Shown: positions 1 to 11,026, counted from the stretch's first letter. The stretch: DNA of 64,000 bases from Pandoraea norimbergensis (GCF_001465545.3 NZ_CP013480.3:4092001-4156000), one strand, 5' to 3'. A program made the numbers and translations. Notes: generated by a model from the sequence alone, not told the origin.

Positions 1-654
1 TCGCTCGACCTGAGGAGGCACATGCGTTTGCATGTCGGAGAGGTTGCTCGCAGGTAAACCCACCGATTCGACCGTATCGAAGATTCCCAAGAAGCGGAAA
101 TGGAGTGGTGCGGACTCTCCATCGACAGCTGTCGGACAAGGCCAGTGGGGAACGCCGTCCTTCATCGTGCATTTGTCCAGCAGTCGATTCACGAACGCTC
201 GGGCTAGCGTCGCGCCCCGTGAAAAACCAAAGACGGCAATGTCGATTCGACTCACTTTTCGGTTGTACTTCAAAAGGTCTCGAAAATCGCCCTCAGCCTT
301 GGACAGGCGAGCATCCCATCCCAGGCCAGCACCTCCACCCAGTGCTTCACTGTCGCGCAGCTTCTCCCACCAGCCAGCGTTGCTCGCGTCAAGCGGAGTG
401 CCGACCCCCGGATAGTACTTCGGGACGATCAGTGGAGACTCGTCACGATGCGCCCAATATAGTCGGGCGATGTTCGACAGCTTCTTCGGTTTCTCATCGC
501 GTTCCAGATTGTTACCCGTTCCGTCAAAGAAGAAACTAAACCAAGGTTGCTGTTCGCAAGTTGAACAGGTCAGGAAATTTTCCTTGTAAAGCCTAGTTCC
601 ATTCTCGAGCATGCGAAGCAGGTTCATCGGGTCGTCAGTGATCAAATCCTGCAT
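1..654 (-). CDS. T6SS lipase effector, Tle1/DUF2235 type (partial)
   Basis: The reading frame is open from an ATG at 654 to the left edge with no stop, so 218 N-terminal residues are visible and the C-terminus lies outside. The protein has FFFDGTGNN near residue 50 and the serine-hydrolase elbow FGFSRGATLARAF near residues 145-157 (GxSxG as GFSRG), the hallmark of DUF2235/Tle1-like phospholipases delivered by type VI secretion. A CSTC pair precedes the FDGTGNN strand. It starts one base after the stop of the lipoprotein gene upstream, so the two are translationally linked. Family knowledge: Tle effectors attack membrane phospholipids of rival bacteria and pair with a periplasmic lipoprotein immunity protein, as here. 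The missing C-terminus prevents exact subfamily assignment. Confidence 0.85.
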   Translation of the reverse strand, partial: MQDLITDDPMNLLRMLENGTRLYKENFLTCSTCEQQPWFSFFFDGTGNNLERDEKPKKLSNIARLYWAHRDESPLIVPKYYPGVGTPLDASNAGWWEKLRDSEALGGGAGLGWDARLSKAEGDFRDLLKYNRKVSRIDIAVFGFSRGATLARAFVNRLLDKCTMKDGVPHWPCPTAVDGESAPLHFRFLGIFDTVESVGLPASNLSDMQTHVPPQVER

Positions 655-655
655 G

Positions 656-1162
656 TCACTCCCCCTTGTGACGCATCACTCGCTCGCCCGTGAATAGCCT
701 GTCCACGCGCGGATTCTTTGGATCGAAATCGTCACCCGAAAACAATTCGGCTTCTACCTCGTACCCCGGGAAAAACCTCACAAGAAGATAATGGTGTCGG
801 CGCAAATCCGTCGGCATCACCCCGGATATTTCAACGTTGCGGCTATGGACCATCAACTGACGCTCGCTGCCCTCAATCGTCGCTATCCGCCAAACAACCT
901 GGACAGTCTGCCCGACGCCCCGGATGGGGGCGCAGCACTGAGTTTTTCCGGTTCCTCCGTCTGAGAACTCCTTGACCTGAAATCCCGCTACGCCGGTGCG
1001 CTTGCCATCCAATGTTCGAATCGAAAAGTCATGAATGTAATCCTCGGTGTAGTTCGTACTCCACGCGGAGACGTCCACGTTGCCGTTTGATATCAAACCG
1101 CCTGCACATCCCCCCAGCGCGCCCAGCATCGCTGCGAAACAAATCACGCGTATCCACTTCAC
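656..1162 (-). CDS. Lipoprotein, probable Tli immunity protein (DUF3304-like)
   Basis: 168 residues from the GTG at 1162. An in-frame ATG exists at 1186, but the GGGAG ribosome-binding site lies inside that extension, eight bases before the GTG. From the GTG the protein opens with a textbook lipoprotein signal (VKWIRVICFAAMLGALGGC, lipobox LGGC). The mature part resembles small DUF3304 lipoproteins encoded next to Tle lipases, with a CC pair in TQCCAPIRG. Its stop is one base from the start of the lipase gene. Inference: it is anchored in the periplasm and neutralises the cognate effector. The family name rests on sequence feel and context. Confidence 0.7.
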   Translation of the reverse strand: MKWIRVICFAAMLGALGGCAGGLISNGNVDVSAWSTNYTEDYIHDFSIRTLDGKRTGVAGFQVKEFSDGGTGKTQCCAPIRGVGQTVQVVWRIATIEGSERQLMVHSRNVEISGVMPTDLRRHHYLLVRFFPGYEVEAELFSGDDFDPKNPRVDRLFTGERVMRHKGE

Positions 1163-1462
1163 TGTTACTTCTCCCTTGTGATCCATTCCCGCGTACGGTG
1201 TGTACGAGACACGTGAAGGTACGCAATGCGCGCTTCGCCAGCAATGAGCAAAGGCCCAAAATGAAGTTTGGGAAGTTAAACAGATTCAGCGTTGATTGCC
1301 TTGCAGCCGACACGAATGCTATGGACTTGATTTGCCTCACCGTCCATAGACCGCAGGGCGAGCTTAATTTCGACAAGCGACACATCTACGTGTCGGGAGA
1401 GTTGGTGGTTCAGCAAACAGGACGAAGCTGAAGTTGCGAAGAAGAAGCCACAGAAAGCCTTG
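1163..1462. other. Intergenic region between selC and the effector module
   Basis: 300 bases with no convincing gene. A short plus-strand frame from 1264 (about 56 codons) lacks a good ribosome-binding site. A small dyad CGACAC/GTGTCG sits at 1378-1395. Being just downstream of selC, this is where an island integrated at the tRNA would begin; no repeat of the tRNA 3' end was found in the window. Confidence 0.4.
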
Positions 1463-1466
1463 TGGC
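1435..1466 (-). terminator. Possible selC terminator
   Basis: In the minus direction GCCACA (from the CCA end) can pair with TGTGGC, followed by the pyrimidine run CTTCTTCTTC. The stem is only six pairs and overlaps the mature tRNA end, so this is tentative. Confidence 0.3.
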
Positions 1467-1558
1467 GGAAAGCAGCAGGAGTCGAACCTACCTGGGAACG
1501 GCTGACGCCCCCAACCGGGTTTGAAGCCCGGCCGCATCACCGGATACGGATGCCTTCC
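1463..1558 (-). tRNA. selC: tRNA-Sec (UCA anticodon)
   Basis: On the minus strand this 96-base segment starts GGAAGGCA and ends TGCTTTCCGCCA. It forms the 8-bp acceptor stem typical of bacterial tRNA-Sec, encodes CCA, has a long variable arm, a T-loop segment GGTTCGACTCC and anticodon loop CTTCAAA (UCA). It closely resembles E. coli selC. Together with selA, selB and the in-frame TGA of fdoG it completes the bacterial selenocysteine insertion set apart from selD. It lies after the selB terminator, so it probably has its own promoter in 1559-1614. Confidence 0.97.
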
Positions 1559-1615
1559 TTCGTGCAACGAAATGACTGTCTAACGATTACGTATCGATAT
1601 CGCGTTGATCTCGAT

Positions 1616-1650
1616 AAAAACGCCACGCGAAACCTCGCGTGGCGTTTTTT
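1616..1650 (-). terminator. Rho-independent terminator of the fdo-sel operon
   Basis: AACGCCACGCG and CGCGTGGCGTT form an 11-bp stem with a six-base loop, flanked by A and T runs so it could work in both directions. It begins two bases past the selB stop and separates selB from selC. Confidence 0.85.
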
Positions 1651-1651
1651 G

Positions 1652-3562
1652 CTATGCCGTGCCCCAAACCACGCCGGGACGCCGCACATGCGTATCGCCA
1701 ACGCGGCGAGTATAGCCCGCGCGGTCGAAGAATTCCAGAATCTGCACCGCCCGTTTGCGCCCTAAACCTGTCGCATCCCGGAACCCGCCCGCTTCGATCC
1801 GGCCATCACCCTGCGCTACCAATTCGGCTAGCGCCTGCACGCAGGCATCGTCATAAAACAGATCCTTGACGATCTGATGCACCCGCCCCTGTCGCGCCAA
1901 TTTGCGCAGCACCGCGCGCACCCGCTCTTCCGGCGCGCTCACGTCGCGCCCGAGATCACGCACCCACGGTGGATCGAATCGGCCCTGCGCAATGCGCGGC
2001 AACAACGCCTCTGCCAACGCCGTCTCTTCCGCACTCATCTCCACGCGGTGCGTCGGCAAATGCAACCATGCGCCGGTACGTGTCAACGAGCCGTCCGCCA
2101 CCAGCGCCTGCACGATCGCACGCCAACGCGTCGCCTCCAGCGCAGGCCATGTCATCCGCCCCAGACGCGCCGCATCAAGCCCCGGCTCGTCGGACAATCG
2201 CGCATGATAGTCGCGCAGCACGTCGAGCACGCGCGTGCGCATCGCCTCCCACGGCTGCGGCGCAAACGCCAGCGACTCGCCGTCTGCCGCCGCCAGTACC
2301 ACGGCATCCGACGGCCATTGCCACGTCGTCGATGACAACCCGGTCAGCGCCGTCACCTGTGCACTCGTCAGCCCCTGCGGCGACTGCGCCAGCAACCCTG
2401 AGAGCCCTTCTCCATCCAGCGTTCTCGCCATGGCATCGAGCCACGCCAGCCGCGCCACCGACCGCCGCTTTCGCTCCGGCCCCGCCGGATCCAGCACTCG
2501 CCCGCCACCCACGGTCGCCGTCGCCTGCGGATTGCGCACAATGAACCGGTCACCCGGCATGGTGCACACCGGCGTGTCGAACACCAGTTGCACCCGCATC
2601 GTGCCGCCCGGCGCAAGCGTGTCGCCATCGAGCAGTACCGTACGTGCCTGCACGTGGGTCGTGCCCAGATGTACGTGCAGCGGAAACCATTGCGTCAGCG
2701 GCGCATTACCGTCGAGCCAATGCAACTCGACGTCCACATGCGTAGAAGGTGCCGAGAGTCCCGGTGCGACGATCCAATCGCCACGGTTGATCTGATCGCG
2801 CTCCACGCCCGCCAGATTCAACGCGCAACGCTCCCCTGCCCGGCCGGCTTCGACGGCACGATTCTGCGCATGAATGCTACGCACGCGTACCGGCAAGCCC
2901 TGCGGCATCAGCGTCAACGTATCGCCCACACGCACGGTTCCGGCGAACGCGGTGCCGGTGACCACCGTGCCATGACCCGCCAGCGTGAATACCCGGTCGA
3001 CGGCCAGACGAAACAACGCGTCGTCACGGCGCGCCGCATTGCCCGCCGCCTTCAATGCCTGCGCCGCGTGCGTCAATTGATCACGCAACACCGCGACGCC
3101 CGCATCGCCCGGCGTGGTTGCTGACACCGGTACGATCTGCGCGCCCGCCAGCGGTGTGTTCGCAAGCCACTGCGTGATCTCGCGTTTGACCCTGCCCAGG
3201 CGGGGGATATCGACCCGATCCATCTTCGACAACGCCACCACGCCCTGACGTACGCCCAACATCGTGAGAATCGCCAGATGCTCGCGCGTCTGCGGCATGA
3301 CGCCGTCGTCCGCCGCAATGACCAGCAGCGCAAAGTCGATGCCGACCGCACCCGCCGCCATCGTATGAATCAACTTCTCGTGGCCCGGAACATCGATGAA
3401 GCCGAGGACTTCACCATCGGGCAGCGGTGTATACGCATAGCCCAGTTCGATGGAAATGCCACGCGCCTTTTCTTCTTTCAGACGATCGGTGTCAACGCCG
3501 GTCAGGGCACGCACCAGACTCGTCTTGCCGTGGTCGATATGACCCGCCGTGCCGACGATCAT
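1652..3562 (-). CDS. selB: Selenocysteine-specific elongation factor SelB
   Basis: 636 residues. The GTPase domain opens at the N-terminus ([21 protein letters not shown]-loop, then [31 protein letters not shown], and a SKMD guanine-specificity motif). EF-Tu-like domains 2-3 follow, and the C-terminal third has winged-helix repeats that bind the SECIS hairpin (ending near [16 protein letters not shown]). The ATG at 3562 overlaps the selA stop as ATGA and puts the P-loop where the family has it; a longer frame to 3595 lies inside selA. SelB carries Sec-tRNA to the UGA codon; the visible client is fdoG in the same operon. Confidence 0.97.
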   Translation of the reverse strand: MIVGTAGHIDHGKTSLVRALTGVDTDRLKEEKARGISIELGYAYTPLPDGEVLGFIDVPGHEKLIHTMAAGAVGIDFALLVIAADDGVMPQTREHLAILTMLGVRQGVVALSKMDRVDIPRLGRVKREITQWLANTPLAGAQIVPVSATTPGDAGVAVLRDQLTHAAQALKAAGNAARRDDALFRLAVDRVFTLAGHGTVVTGTAFAGTVRVGDTLTLMPQGLPVRVRSIHAQNRAVEAGRAGERCALNLAGVERDQINRGDWIVAPGLSAPSTHVDVELHWLDGNAPLTQWFPLHVHLGTTHVQARTVLLDGDTLAPGGTMRVQLVFDTPVCTMPGDRFIVRNPQATATVGGGRVLDPAGPERKRRSVARLAWLDAMARTLDGEGLSGLLAQSPQGLTSAQVTALTGLSSTTWQWPSDAVVLAAADGESLAFAPQPWEAMRTRVLDVLRDYHARLSDEPGLDAARLGRMTWPALEATRWRAIVQALVADGSLTRTGAWLHLPTHRVEMSAEETALAEALLPRIAQGRFDPPWVRDLGRDVSAPEERVRAVLRKLARQGRVHQIVKDLFYDDACVQALAELVAQGDGRIEAGGFRDATGLGRKRAVQILEFFDRAGYTRRVGDTHVRRPGVVWGTA

Positions 3563-4989
3563 GCGCGCAACTCCGCGAATTGCAGCGTCAGGCACGCCTC
3601 GTCGCTCGCCTCAAGGCAGCGAAGATCGAGCCACAACGTCTGGTCGGAAATGCGTCCGATGACCGGATACGGCAGCCCGCGCAACGCCGCCTCAAGCTTG
3701 GCCAACGCGCGTCCGCTGCCGCGCTTGCCACCACCCGCCGGGGCAATCGCCAGTCCATAGCTCGGCAGTTGTTCAACAGGCAGCGCACCACTGCCGATCT
3801 GACTCACCATCGGTGCGGCGGCAACGGTATAGGCGTCGCCCAGCGACTGTGCCAGCACCGGCGCGAGCCGCTCGGCCTGCGCCGCCATTTCAGCGCGCGT
3901 ACGTGTCAGCAAACGCAGCGTCGTCAGGCGCTCGGGCAGATGTTCAGGATCACGATACAGACGCAACACCGGCTCAAGCGCCGCCAGCGTGAGCTTGCCC
4001 ACGCGCAACGCCCGCTTGAGCGGGTGCTTCTTAATTTTGGCGATGAGATCTTTGCGGCCTACGATCATGCCCGCTTGCGGACCACCGAGCAGTTTGTCGC
4101 CCGAGAACGTCACCAGATCGGCACCGGCGGCAATGGTCTCCTGCACCGTGGTTTCATGCGGCAGGCCCCAGCGCTCGAGAGGCGTCAGGGTGCCGCTGCC
4201 CAGATCCACCGCCACCGGAATGCCATGCGGCTTCGCAATGGCTGCGACTTCCGCGACCTCCACGCTCTTGGTGAAACCCGTGACCTCGTAGTTGCTGCAA
4301 TGGACCTTCATCAGCAGCGCCGTCTTCTCGCCGATGGCGTTGCGATAATCCGCCGCGTGCGTGCGATTGGTCGTGCCGATTTCAACGAGCTTGGCGCCCG
4401 CGTGGGTCATGATGTCGGGAATGCGGAACGCACCGCCAATCTCCACCAGTTCGCCGCGCGACACGACGACTTCGCGTCGCTTGGCCAGCGTCGCCAACAT
4501 GAGCAATACTGCCGCCGCGTTGTTGTTGACCACCGTGGCCGCTTCACCGCCTGTGAGCTCGCAGAGCAGCGGCGAGATCAGATCGTCGCGATCGCCCCGT
4601 CCGCCCGTCGCCAGATCGAATTCAAGATTGGCAGGCGACGTCAGCGCCTGCATGACCGCGTCGACCGCAGCCTCAGGCAACAACGCGCGTCCAAGATTGG
4701 TGTGCAACACCGTGCCCGTCAGATTGAACACCGGACGCAACGTCGCACGATTGCGTGCGACCAGCGTTCGCGTCACACGCGCGGCAAAGGCTTCGGGCGC
4801 CAATGCATCGCGCGCCAGCGTTCCCGCGAGCGCTTCGGTGCGGCAAGCGTCCAGATCGGCACGCAGTGTTGCAGTCACCTGCGTGCGTCCGAAGTCGGCG
4901 AGCGCCGCCTGAAAGTCGGGCATGCCCAGCAACCGGTCGAGCGACGGCAACTCTGCCGCGCCTACCGGCGCAAGATCGTCCTCGGCCAT
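3559..4989 (-). CDS. selA: L-seryl-tRNA(Sec) selenium transferase SelA
   Basis: 476 residues, full length for the family. The PLP lysine lies in [14 protein letters not shown], and other SelA blocks are present ([45 protein letters not shown]). It converts seryl-tRNA(Sec) to selenocysteinyl-tRNA using selenophosphate. It starts four bases after the fdhE stop and overlaps selB by four bases, so it is translated as part of the formate dehydrogenase operon. selD, the selenophosphate donor gene, is not in the window. Confidence 0.97.
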   Translation of the reverse strand: MAEDDLAPVGAAELPSLDRLLGMPDFQAALADFGRTQVTATLRADLDACRTEALAGTLARDALAPEAFAARVTRTLVARNRATLRPVFNLTGTVLHTNLGRALLPEAAVDAVMQALTSPANLEFDLATGGRGDRDDLISPLLCELTGGEAATVVNNNAAAVLLMLATLAKRREVVVSRGELVEIGGAFRIPDIMTHAGAKLVEIGTTNRTHAADYRNAIGEKTALLMKVHCSNYEVTGFTKSVEVAEVAAIAKPHGIPVAVDLGSGTLTPLERWGLPHETTVQETIAAGADLVTFSGDKLLGGPQAGMIVGRKDLIAKIKKHPLKRALRVGKLTLAALEPVLRLYRDPEHLPERLTTLRLLTRTRAEMAAQAERLAPVLAQSLGDAYTVAAAPMVSQIGSGALPVEQLPSYGLAIAPAGGGKRGSGRALAKLEAALRGLPYPVIGRISDQTLWLDLRCLEASDEACLTLQFAELRA

Positions 4990-4993
4990 GTCG

Positions 4994-6061
4994 TTACTCC
5001 TCGGCGTTTTGCCAGAGCAGCGGATTGCCGTTGGCGCGTGCGTAGCCCGCTTCGCCCATCAACACGTCGAGCGCCAGGCTCGCCAAGTCGTCGGCAACCG
5101 GTTCCACGAACGGGTCTTTGTCCTGATAGAAAATCTTGCGGTAGCTGTGACAGTCGTCGCATGACTCGGCACGGCTCGGCGACGACGCCACGCGCTTGGC
5201 GGCTTCGTCGAGTTTGGGCCGGCCGGATTCCGTCAACTCGGGGGCTTGGGCCGCGCCAGCCACATCGTCGGCAGCCTGCGCCGGATGGGCTGCCTGCGCG
5301 AAAAGATCGGCCTTGGCACTGGCTTCGCCCTGCTTGTCGACCACGTGATACGCCACGTGCTCGCTCGCTTCGCAATGCGTACATTTCACGCGCACCATGT
5401 GCCATTCGGTCGAACACAGACCACACGCGAGATAGCGATAACCTTCGTGAGCGCCGCCAATGCGCACCACGCTCGCCACCGGCAGCGTGCCGCACACGGG
5501 GCAGATATTCGGCACGTCGAGCATCGGCACCTCGCCGGCATCGAACGTGCTCGCCACACCGGTCCACAGCACTTGCAGCGCCGCCATCAGAAACGGTGCG
5601 CTCGCGGCATCCACGCCCTTGCCATGCCCGGCCAGCAGCGACTGTGCGGCGGTGTCCAGCGTGGCGGCGTCAGCGTTGCGAATGCGATCGAGCACGCCGC
5701 GCACCGCCGGCGGCGAGTCGGCTTGTGCAGCCACCGCGTCGAGCAGCGGCGTGAGCAACGGCTTCCAGCGGCCGACTTCATAGCCGCTATTGGCCGGCAC
5801 GAGCGGCATGCAATGCTGCTGCGCCTGCGCAATCGATTCCGCGGACGGACGTTCCGCCACGAAGTTCTCGATCTCGCTGCGCTGCGCGTCGACCAGTGCG
5901 GCCATTAGCCGCAGGTAGTCGCCCAGCGGATGCCCCTCGGCAAGCTGACGCAAACGCGCCGCACGCGTCGAAAAAATCTCGGCGCGTTGCGGCATGCGAA
6001 GACGGGGGATAGCGGTGCGATCGAGGGACTCGATCTGTCCGGGTTGAAGGATGCGTTGCAA
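4994..6061 (-). CDS. fdhE: Formate dehydrogenase accessory protein FdhE
   Basis: 355 residues. The C-terminal half has the rubredoxin-like metal-binding knuckles of Fdh[27 protein letters not shown] and [13 protein letters not shown]. The N-terminal helical part is more variable, and a low-complexity Ala/Glu stretch separates knuckles three and four. FdhE is needed for assembly or activation of periplasm-facing respiratory formate dehydrogenases. It lies 42 bases downstream of fdoI and 4 bases upstream of selA. Confidence 0.93.
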   Translation of the reverse strand: MQRILQPGQIESLDRTAIPRLRMPQRAEIFSTRAARLRQLAEGHPLGDYLRLMAALVDAQRSEIENFVAERPSAESIAQAQQHCMPLVPANSGYEVGRWKPLLTPLLDAVAAQADSPPAVRGVLDRIRNADAATLDTAAQSLLAGHGKGVDAASAPFLMAALQVLWTGVASTFDAGEVPMLDVPNICPVCGTLPVASVVRIGGAHEGYRYLACGLCSTEWHMVRVKCTHCEASEHVAYHVVDKQGEASAKADLFAQAAHPAQAADDVAGAAQAPELTESGRPKLDEAAKRVASSPSRAESCDDCHSYRKIFYQDKDPFVEPVADDLASLALDVLMGEAGYARANGNPLLWQNAEE

Positions 6062-6103
6062 GGTGGCTGGCCTCGTAGGAGCGTCCAGCCACCGGGGCCG
6101 GAC

Positions 6104-6808
6104 TTACTTGTTGAGCTGCTTGTACCAGGCGCGATGGTGTTTCCACGCCCAGCCGCGAGTCACGGTGCCACGTGTCATGGCACCCACGGACCCTTTGATC
6201 CAGATCGCCGCGTAGATGTGCGTAATGATGCCGCAAATCAATACGAATGCACACACCGCGTGCACGTCGGAGGCGAGTCGAATCACCCAGATCGGGAAGT
6301 AGAACGCGAAGTACGCACGCCAGATCACGATCCCCGACGCGAGCAGTCCGAGCATGCACAGCACCATCACGTAGAAGAGCAGCTTCTGCCCGGCGTTGTA
6401 ACGCCCGACTTCCGGCAGATTCTCCTCGCGATTGTTCAGCACATCGCCGATCTTCATCATCCACTCGCGGTCGCGCGTCTCGAACTTGTTGTAGCGGGCA
6501 AGCCGCAGTGCGAGCCACACAAAACCGGCAAACATCACCAGACCGACAAAGGGATGCAGAATCCGCGTCCACGGCCCGCCACCGAACAGGTTGGTGAGCC
6601 AGAACATCGACGGATGGAACAGCGCCAGTCCGGACAGCGCGAGCAGGATAAACGTGCCCGCGACAATCCAGTGGTTGATGCGTTCCGCCGCGTTGTAACG
6701 CTGAATCAGATCGTCCTTCGGATGGCGTTCATGCCCGGTGTACGACGGATGACCCTCATGGTCCGGCTGACCCGGACGGACCTCACGTTCGCTAGGTTCG
6801 TGCGACAT
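6104..6808 (-). CDS. fdoI: Formate dehydrogenase cytochrome b556 (gamma) subunit
   Basis: 234 residues. Four hydrophobic segments (for example HWIVAGTFILLALSGLALF and LLFYVMVLCMLGLLASGIV) and membrane histidines, including the one in RINHWIV, match the di-haem FdnI/FdoI family that passes electrons from the beta subunit to quinone. The hydrophilic, charged N-terminus (about 40 residues with several His) is longer than in E. coli. It starts two bases after the fdoH stop. Confidence 0.93.
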   Translation of the reverse strand: MSHEPSEREVRPGQPDHEGHPSYTGHERHPKDDLIQRYNAAERINHWIVAGTFILLALSGLALFHPSMFWLTNLFGGGPWTRILHPFVGLVMFAGFVWLALRLARYNKFETRDREWMMKIGDVLNNREENLPEVGRYNAGQKLLFYVMVLCMLGLLASGIVIWRAYFAFYFPIWVIRLASDVHAVCAFVLICGIITHIYAAIWIKGSVGAMTRGTVTRGWAWKHHRAWYKQLNK

Positions 6809-6810
6809 CG

Positions 6811-7764
6811 TCAGACCTCCTCGTGCGTGGCAACACCCTTCGGACCGTTGCCGGGGTCATCGCCCTTGCGGGACGCATCGTACCGGCGGGCTTCCTCTTC
6901 ATCCTCTTCGGTCGTCTCGTTCGGACCGGTCTTGATGTAGTGGAAGAAGCCGGCAATCGCGGTGAACGCCATCGCGGCCACGCCCAACGGTTTCGCAATG
7001 CCCTTCCAGAACGTAACCATCGGGCTGATGCGCGGATTATCCGGCAGGCCGTGATACAGCGACGGCTTGTCGGCATGGTGCAGCACATACATCACGTGCG
7101 TGCCACCCACCCCAGCCGGGTCGTACAACCCGGCGTTATCGAAGCCACGTGACTTCAGGTCTTCGATGCGCTCTTCCGCCTGATCCTTCATGGCGTCTTT
7201 GGTGCCGAACATGATCGCGCCGGTCGGACACGTCTTCACGCACGCCGGCTCAAGCCCCACGGACACGCGGTCGGAACACAGCGTGCACTTGTACGCCTTG
7301 TGGTCCTTCTGCGAGATGCGCGGAATATTGAACGGACACCCGGTGATGCAGTAGCCGCAGCCGATGCAGTTCTCTTCGTGAAAATCGACGATGCCGTTGG
7401 CGTACTGCACGATCGCCCCCGGCGACGGGCAGGCCTTCAGGCAGCCCGGGTCCTCGCAGTGCATGCAGCCGTCCTTGCGGATCAGCCATTCGAGGTCGCC
7501 CTTCGGGTTTTCGTACTCGGTGAAGCGCATGAGCGTCCACGAGTCTGCCGACAAGTCGCGCGGGTTGTCGTACACGCCCACGTTCTCGCCGACTTCGTCA
7601 CGCAGATCGTTCCACTCCATGCACGCGGTCTGGCAAGCCTTGCAGCCGATGCACTTCGAGACGTCGATCAGTTTGGCGACGTCGCCCGTGTGCGATTCAC
7701 GCACCGAGGGCGACGGCAGCGTGGTCGCCGAGCGCCGTTTGATATCAAGTGATTGCAATGCCAT
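6811..7764 (-). CDS. fdoH: Formate dehydrogenase iron-sulfur (beta) subunit
   Basis: 317 residues. Four ferredoxin-type [4Fe-4S] motifs are visible: [35 protein letters not shown] and CTLCSDRV with [12 protein letters not shown] single membrane anchor near residues 255-275 ([17 protein letters not shown]) precedes an acidic cytoplasmic tail. It relays electrons from the molybdopterin subunit to cytochrome b. The gap to fdoG is 9 bases and to fdoI 2 bases. Confidence 0.95.
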   Translation of the reverse strand: MALQSLDIKRRSATTLPSPSVRESHTGDVAKLIDVSKCIGCKACQTACMEWNDLRDEVGENVGVYDNPRDLSADSWTLMRFTEYENPKGDLEWLIRKDGCMHCEDPGCLKACPSPGAIVQYANGIVDFHEENCIGCGYCITGCPFNIPRISQKDHKAYKCTLCSDRVSVGLEPACVKTCPTGAIMFGTKDAMKDQAEERIEDLKSRGFDNAGLYDPAGVGGTHVMYVLHHADKPSLYHGLPDNPRISPMVTFWKGIAKPLGVAAMAFTAIAGFFHYIKTGPNETTEEDEEEARRYDASRKGDDPGNGPKGVATHEEV

Positions 7765-7773
7765 GGCGCCTCC

Positions 7774-10700
7774 CTATGCCTTCTCGACCTTCACCAGGAA
7801 CGACTTCACTTCCGGTGTCTGCGAGTTGCCGTCGCCGACGATCGGAGTGAGCGTGTTCGCAAGGAAGCCCGGTTTGGCAACCCCCTTGAAGCCCCAGTGA
7901 ATCGGAATGCCCACGTGATGGACGGTCTTGCCGTCGATCTGGAGCGCCCTCAACCGCTTGGTCACCACCGCCTTGGCCTTGATGAAGCCGCGGTTGGACG
8001 ACACCTTGACCGTGTCGCCCGCCACCACCCCGACCTCCTTGGCCAGCGCTTCGCCAATTTCGACGAATTGCTCGGGCTGGATGATCGAGTTGAGCAGCGC
8101 GTGCTTGGTCCAGTAGTGGAAGTGCTCGGTCAGACGATAGGTCGTCGCCACATACGGGAATTTATCCGCAGTCCCCATCGTCGCCAGATCGTCCGGGAAC
8201 ACGCGGGCGCCCGGGTTGCTGGTGACCTTGGGGTTCTTCGGATGCAACGGGTTGTAGCCCAGCGGCGTCTCGAACGGCTCGTAGTGCTCGGGGAACGGCC
8301 CTTCGGCCATGCCCGCCTTTGCGAAGAAGCGCGCCACGCCTTCGGGGTTCATGATGAACGGGCCCATGCCGCCGGCCGGATCTTCATCCACCTTGAAGTC
8401 GGGCACGTCGGCGCCCACCCACGACTTGCCGTTCCACGAAATCAGCTTGTGCTTCGGGTTGAACGGCTTGCCGGCCACGTCGGCCGAGGCGCGGTTGTAC
8501 AAGATGCGCCGGTTGGCCGGCCATGCCCACGCCCAGTTCAGCGTCTGGCCGATGCCGGTCGGGTCGCTGTTGTCACGGCGCGCCATCTGGTTGCCAGCCT
8601 GCGTCCACGAGCCCGCGAAGATCCAGCAGCCCGACGACGTACTGCCGTCGTCCTTCAACTCGGCGAAACCGGCCAGTTGCTCGCCAGCCTTGCGCGTGAC
8701 CTTGGTCGGGTCTTTCGGATCGACCAGATCCTTGAGCGCTTTGCCGTTGTACTCCTTGGCGATTTCTTCAGGCGACGGGCTCTCTGCCTGTGCATACGGC
8801 CACGAAAGATTGACGATCGGGTCGGGATACTTGCCGCCCTGCGTCTTGTACATCTCGCGCAGACGCAGGAACAGGCCCGACATGATCTCGATGTCGCTGC
8901 GTGCCTCACCCGGCGGCTCGGCACCCTTCCAGTGCCACTGCAACCAGCGCCCGGAGTTGACGAGCGCACCGTCTTCTTCCGCGAAACAAGTCGTCGGCAG
9001 CCGGAACACCTCGGTCTGGATCTTGCTCGAATCGACGTTGTTGTGCTCGCCGAAATTCTTCCAGAACTCGGACGTCTCGGTCGCGAGCGGGTCCATGATG
9101 ACCAGGAACTTGAGTTGGGCCAGTGCGGAATCCCACTTGACCTTCGCCGGGGCCGCCGCAATCGGGTTGAAGCCCTGTGCGATGTAGCCGGTGATCTTGC
9201 CCTTGTTCATCAACTCCAGCACTTGCAACAGATCGTACGGCTTGTCGAGCTTGGGCAGATAGTCGTACGCCCAGTTGTTCTCGGCCGTGGCCGCATCGCC
9301 CCACCACGCCTTCATCAGGCTGACGTGGAACTTCGGGTAGTTCTGCCAGTAGCTGAGCTGGTTCGGGCGCAGCGGTTTCTGCGTGCGCGCCGTCAGGTAC
9401 GTCTCAATCGACTGCTCGGCCTGCTTGGGCAACGACATGTAGCCCGGCAGCAGGTCGGTCATCAGCCCCAGATCGGTCAGCCCCTGAATGTTGGAGTGAC
9501 CGCGCAGCGCGTTCATGCCGCCGCCCACCGCACCAATATTGCCCAGCAGCAACTGCACCATGGCACCGGTACGAATGATCTGCGAGCCGATCGAGTGCTG
9601 CGTCCATCCCAGTGCATACAGGATGGTCATCGTGCGCGTAGGCGTCGAGCACTCGGCAATCTGCTTGAAGATGTACTCGACCTTGTCGGCCGGCGTGCCG
9701 CACACCCGCTCGACCATTTCGATCGTGTAGCGCGAGTAGTGCTGCTTCATCAGTTGGAAGACCGTGCGCGGGTGTTGCAGCGTGGGGTCGGTGAGCACGA
9801 AGCCGTCCGCGCCCTTCTGGTAATCCCAGGAGCTGCGGTCGTAAGTGCGCTTCTCGGCGTTGTAGCCGGAGAAGAGCCCGTCTTCGAACTGAAACTCGTC
9901 TTTCACCAGGAAGGTGAAGTCGGTGTAGTTCTTGACGTATTCGTGTTGAATCTTGTCGTTCGTGAGCAGGTAGTTGATCAACCCGCCGAGGAAGACGATA
10001 TCCGTGCCGGTACGAATCGGGGCGTAATAATCCGCGACCGATGCCGAACGGTTGAAGCGCGGGTCAACGACGATCAGGCGCGCTTTGTTGTGCGCCTTCG
10101 CCTCGGTCACCCATTTGAAACCGCACGGGTGTGCCTCGGCTGCGTTGCCGCCCATGATGAGAACCAGATCCGCGTTCTTGATGTCGACCCAATGGTTCGT
10201 CATCGCTCCACGGCCAAACGTCGGGGCAAGACCTGCCACCGTCGGGCCATGTCAGACACGTGCCTGATTATCGAATCCCAGCATCCCGGTACTGCGGATG
10301 ACTTTATGAGTGAGATAACCGACTTCGTTGCTCGACGCCGACGCGGCCAGCATGCCGGTCGTGGTCCAGCGGTTGACCGTCATGCCGTCGTCGGTTTTCT
10401 CGACGAAATTGGCATCGCGGTCGGCCTTCATCAGCTTGGCGATGCGATCGAGCGCGTCGTCCCAGGAGATGCGTTCCCACTTGTCGGAACCGGGCTTGCG
10501 GTACTCGGGGTACTTGAGGCGGCTCGGACTATGGATGAAGTCGATCAGGCTGGCACCCTTCGGGCACAGGGTGCCGCGATTAACCGGGTGATCGGGATCG
10601 CCTTCGATGTGGAAAACGCTCTTCTTCGCGTTCTTGGCACCGTCGCCGTAGCTGTACATGAGGATGCCGCAAGCGACAGAACAGTACGGACAGGTGTTGC

Positions 10701-10842
10701 GGGTCTCGGTCGCACGCGCGAGCTTGAACTGGCGAACTTCGGCCAGCGCAGCGTCGGGTGCGAACCCGAGCATTGCCAGGCTGGACCCTGCCAGCGTTGC
10801 GCCACTCACTTTGAGGAACTGGCGCCTGGACATATTAAGCAT
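7774..10842 (-). CDS. fdoG: Formate dehydrogenase-N/O major subunit, selenoprotein
   Basis: 1022 residues if the TGA at 10254-10252 is read as selenocysteine (residue 197). The frame continues unbroken on both sides and gives NQARV-U-HGPTVAG, matching the E. coli FdnG/FdoG active site (Sec196). The start at 10842 follows GAGGAG; the N-terminus has a Tat signal (SRRQFLK then a hydrophobic stretch), so the enzyme acts in the periplasm. A [4Fe-4S] motif NTCPYCSVACG follows, then molybdopterin and dinucleotide-binding blocks. It oxidises formate to CO2 and feeds electrons through FdoH and FdoI to quinone. An automatic caller would split it at 10252. Confidence 0.97.
10215..10254 (-). promoter_or_regulatory. 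SECIS element of fdoG with Sec UGA codon
   Basis: Directly after the UGA at 10254-10252 the mRNA can fold CGGTGGCA-GGTCT-TGCCCCG (10241-10222), beginning about ten bases past the codon and with the apical GGUC loop seen in bacterial SECIS hairpins bound by SelB. Both the context and the protein alignment support UGA recoding over an inactivating mutation. Confidence 0.88.
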
Positions 10843-11026
10843 GGGGGAATTCTCCTCAAATCTTTGGAAACTTTGCGGGAGTTTGTTGAGTATAGAGCAA
10901 AGTGTTGAGCGTTTTCCGTGACTTAGCACAAACCATGCCGAAAATGTCGTTGCAGTGCACAACGTGGGAACTTCCCCAACAATTTGGTATTCTGAGCGTC
11001 ACTTTGGTCACCGTCCCCCGAAGGTA
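10843..11026. promoter_or_regulatory. Divergent promoter region fdoG / pqiA
   Basis: 184 bases between two divergent operons. Two adjacent dyads are visible: GTTGCAGTGCACAAC (10950-10964) and TGGGAACTTCCCCA (about 10965-10978). These look like regulator sites; no regulator can be named. Confidence 0.4.

Noticed and set aside
1264..1431. Plus-strand small frame near selC
   Set aside because: Weak ribosome-binding site and no family; left as unassigned.
3427..5754. Plus-strand frame of 775 codons
   Set aside because: Antisense to selA and fdhE, Arg/His-rich, no family resemblance; a GC-bias shadow.
10252..10254. Stop codon splitting fdoG into two genes
   Set aside because: Alignment with FdnG/FdoG, the SECIS-like hairpin and nearby selA/selB/selC show it is a selenocysteine codon.
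7753..10908. Plus-strand frame of 1051 codons
   Set aside because: Runs antisense to the whole fdoG gene; composition typical of a shadow.
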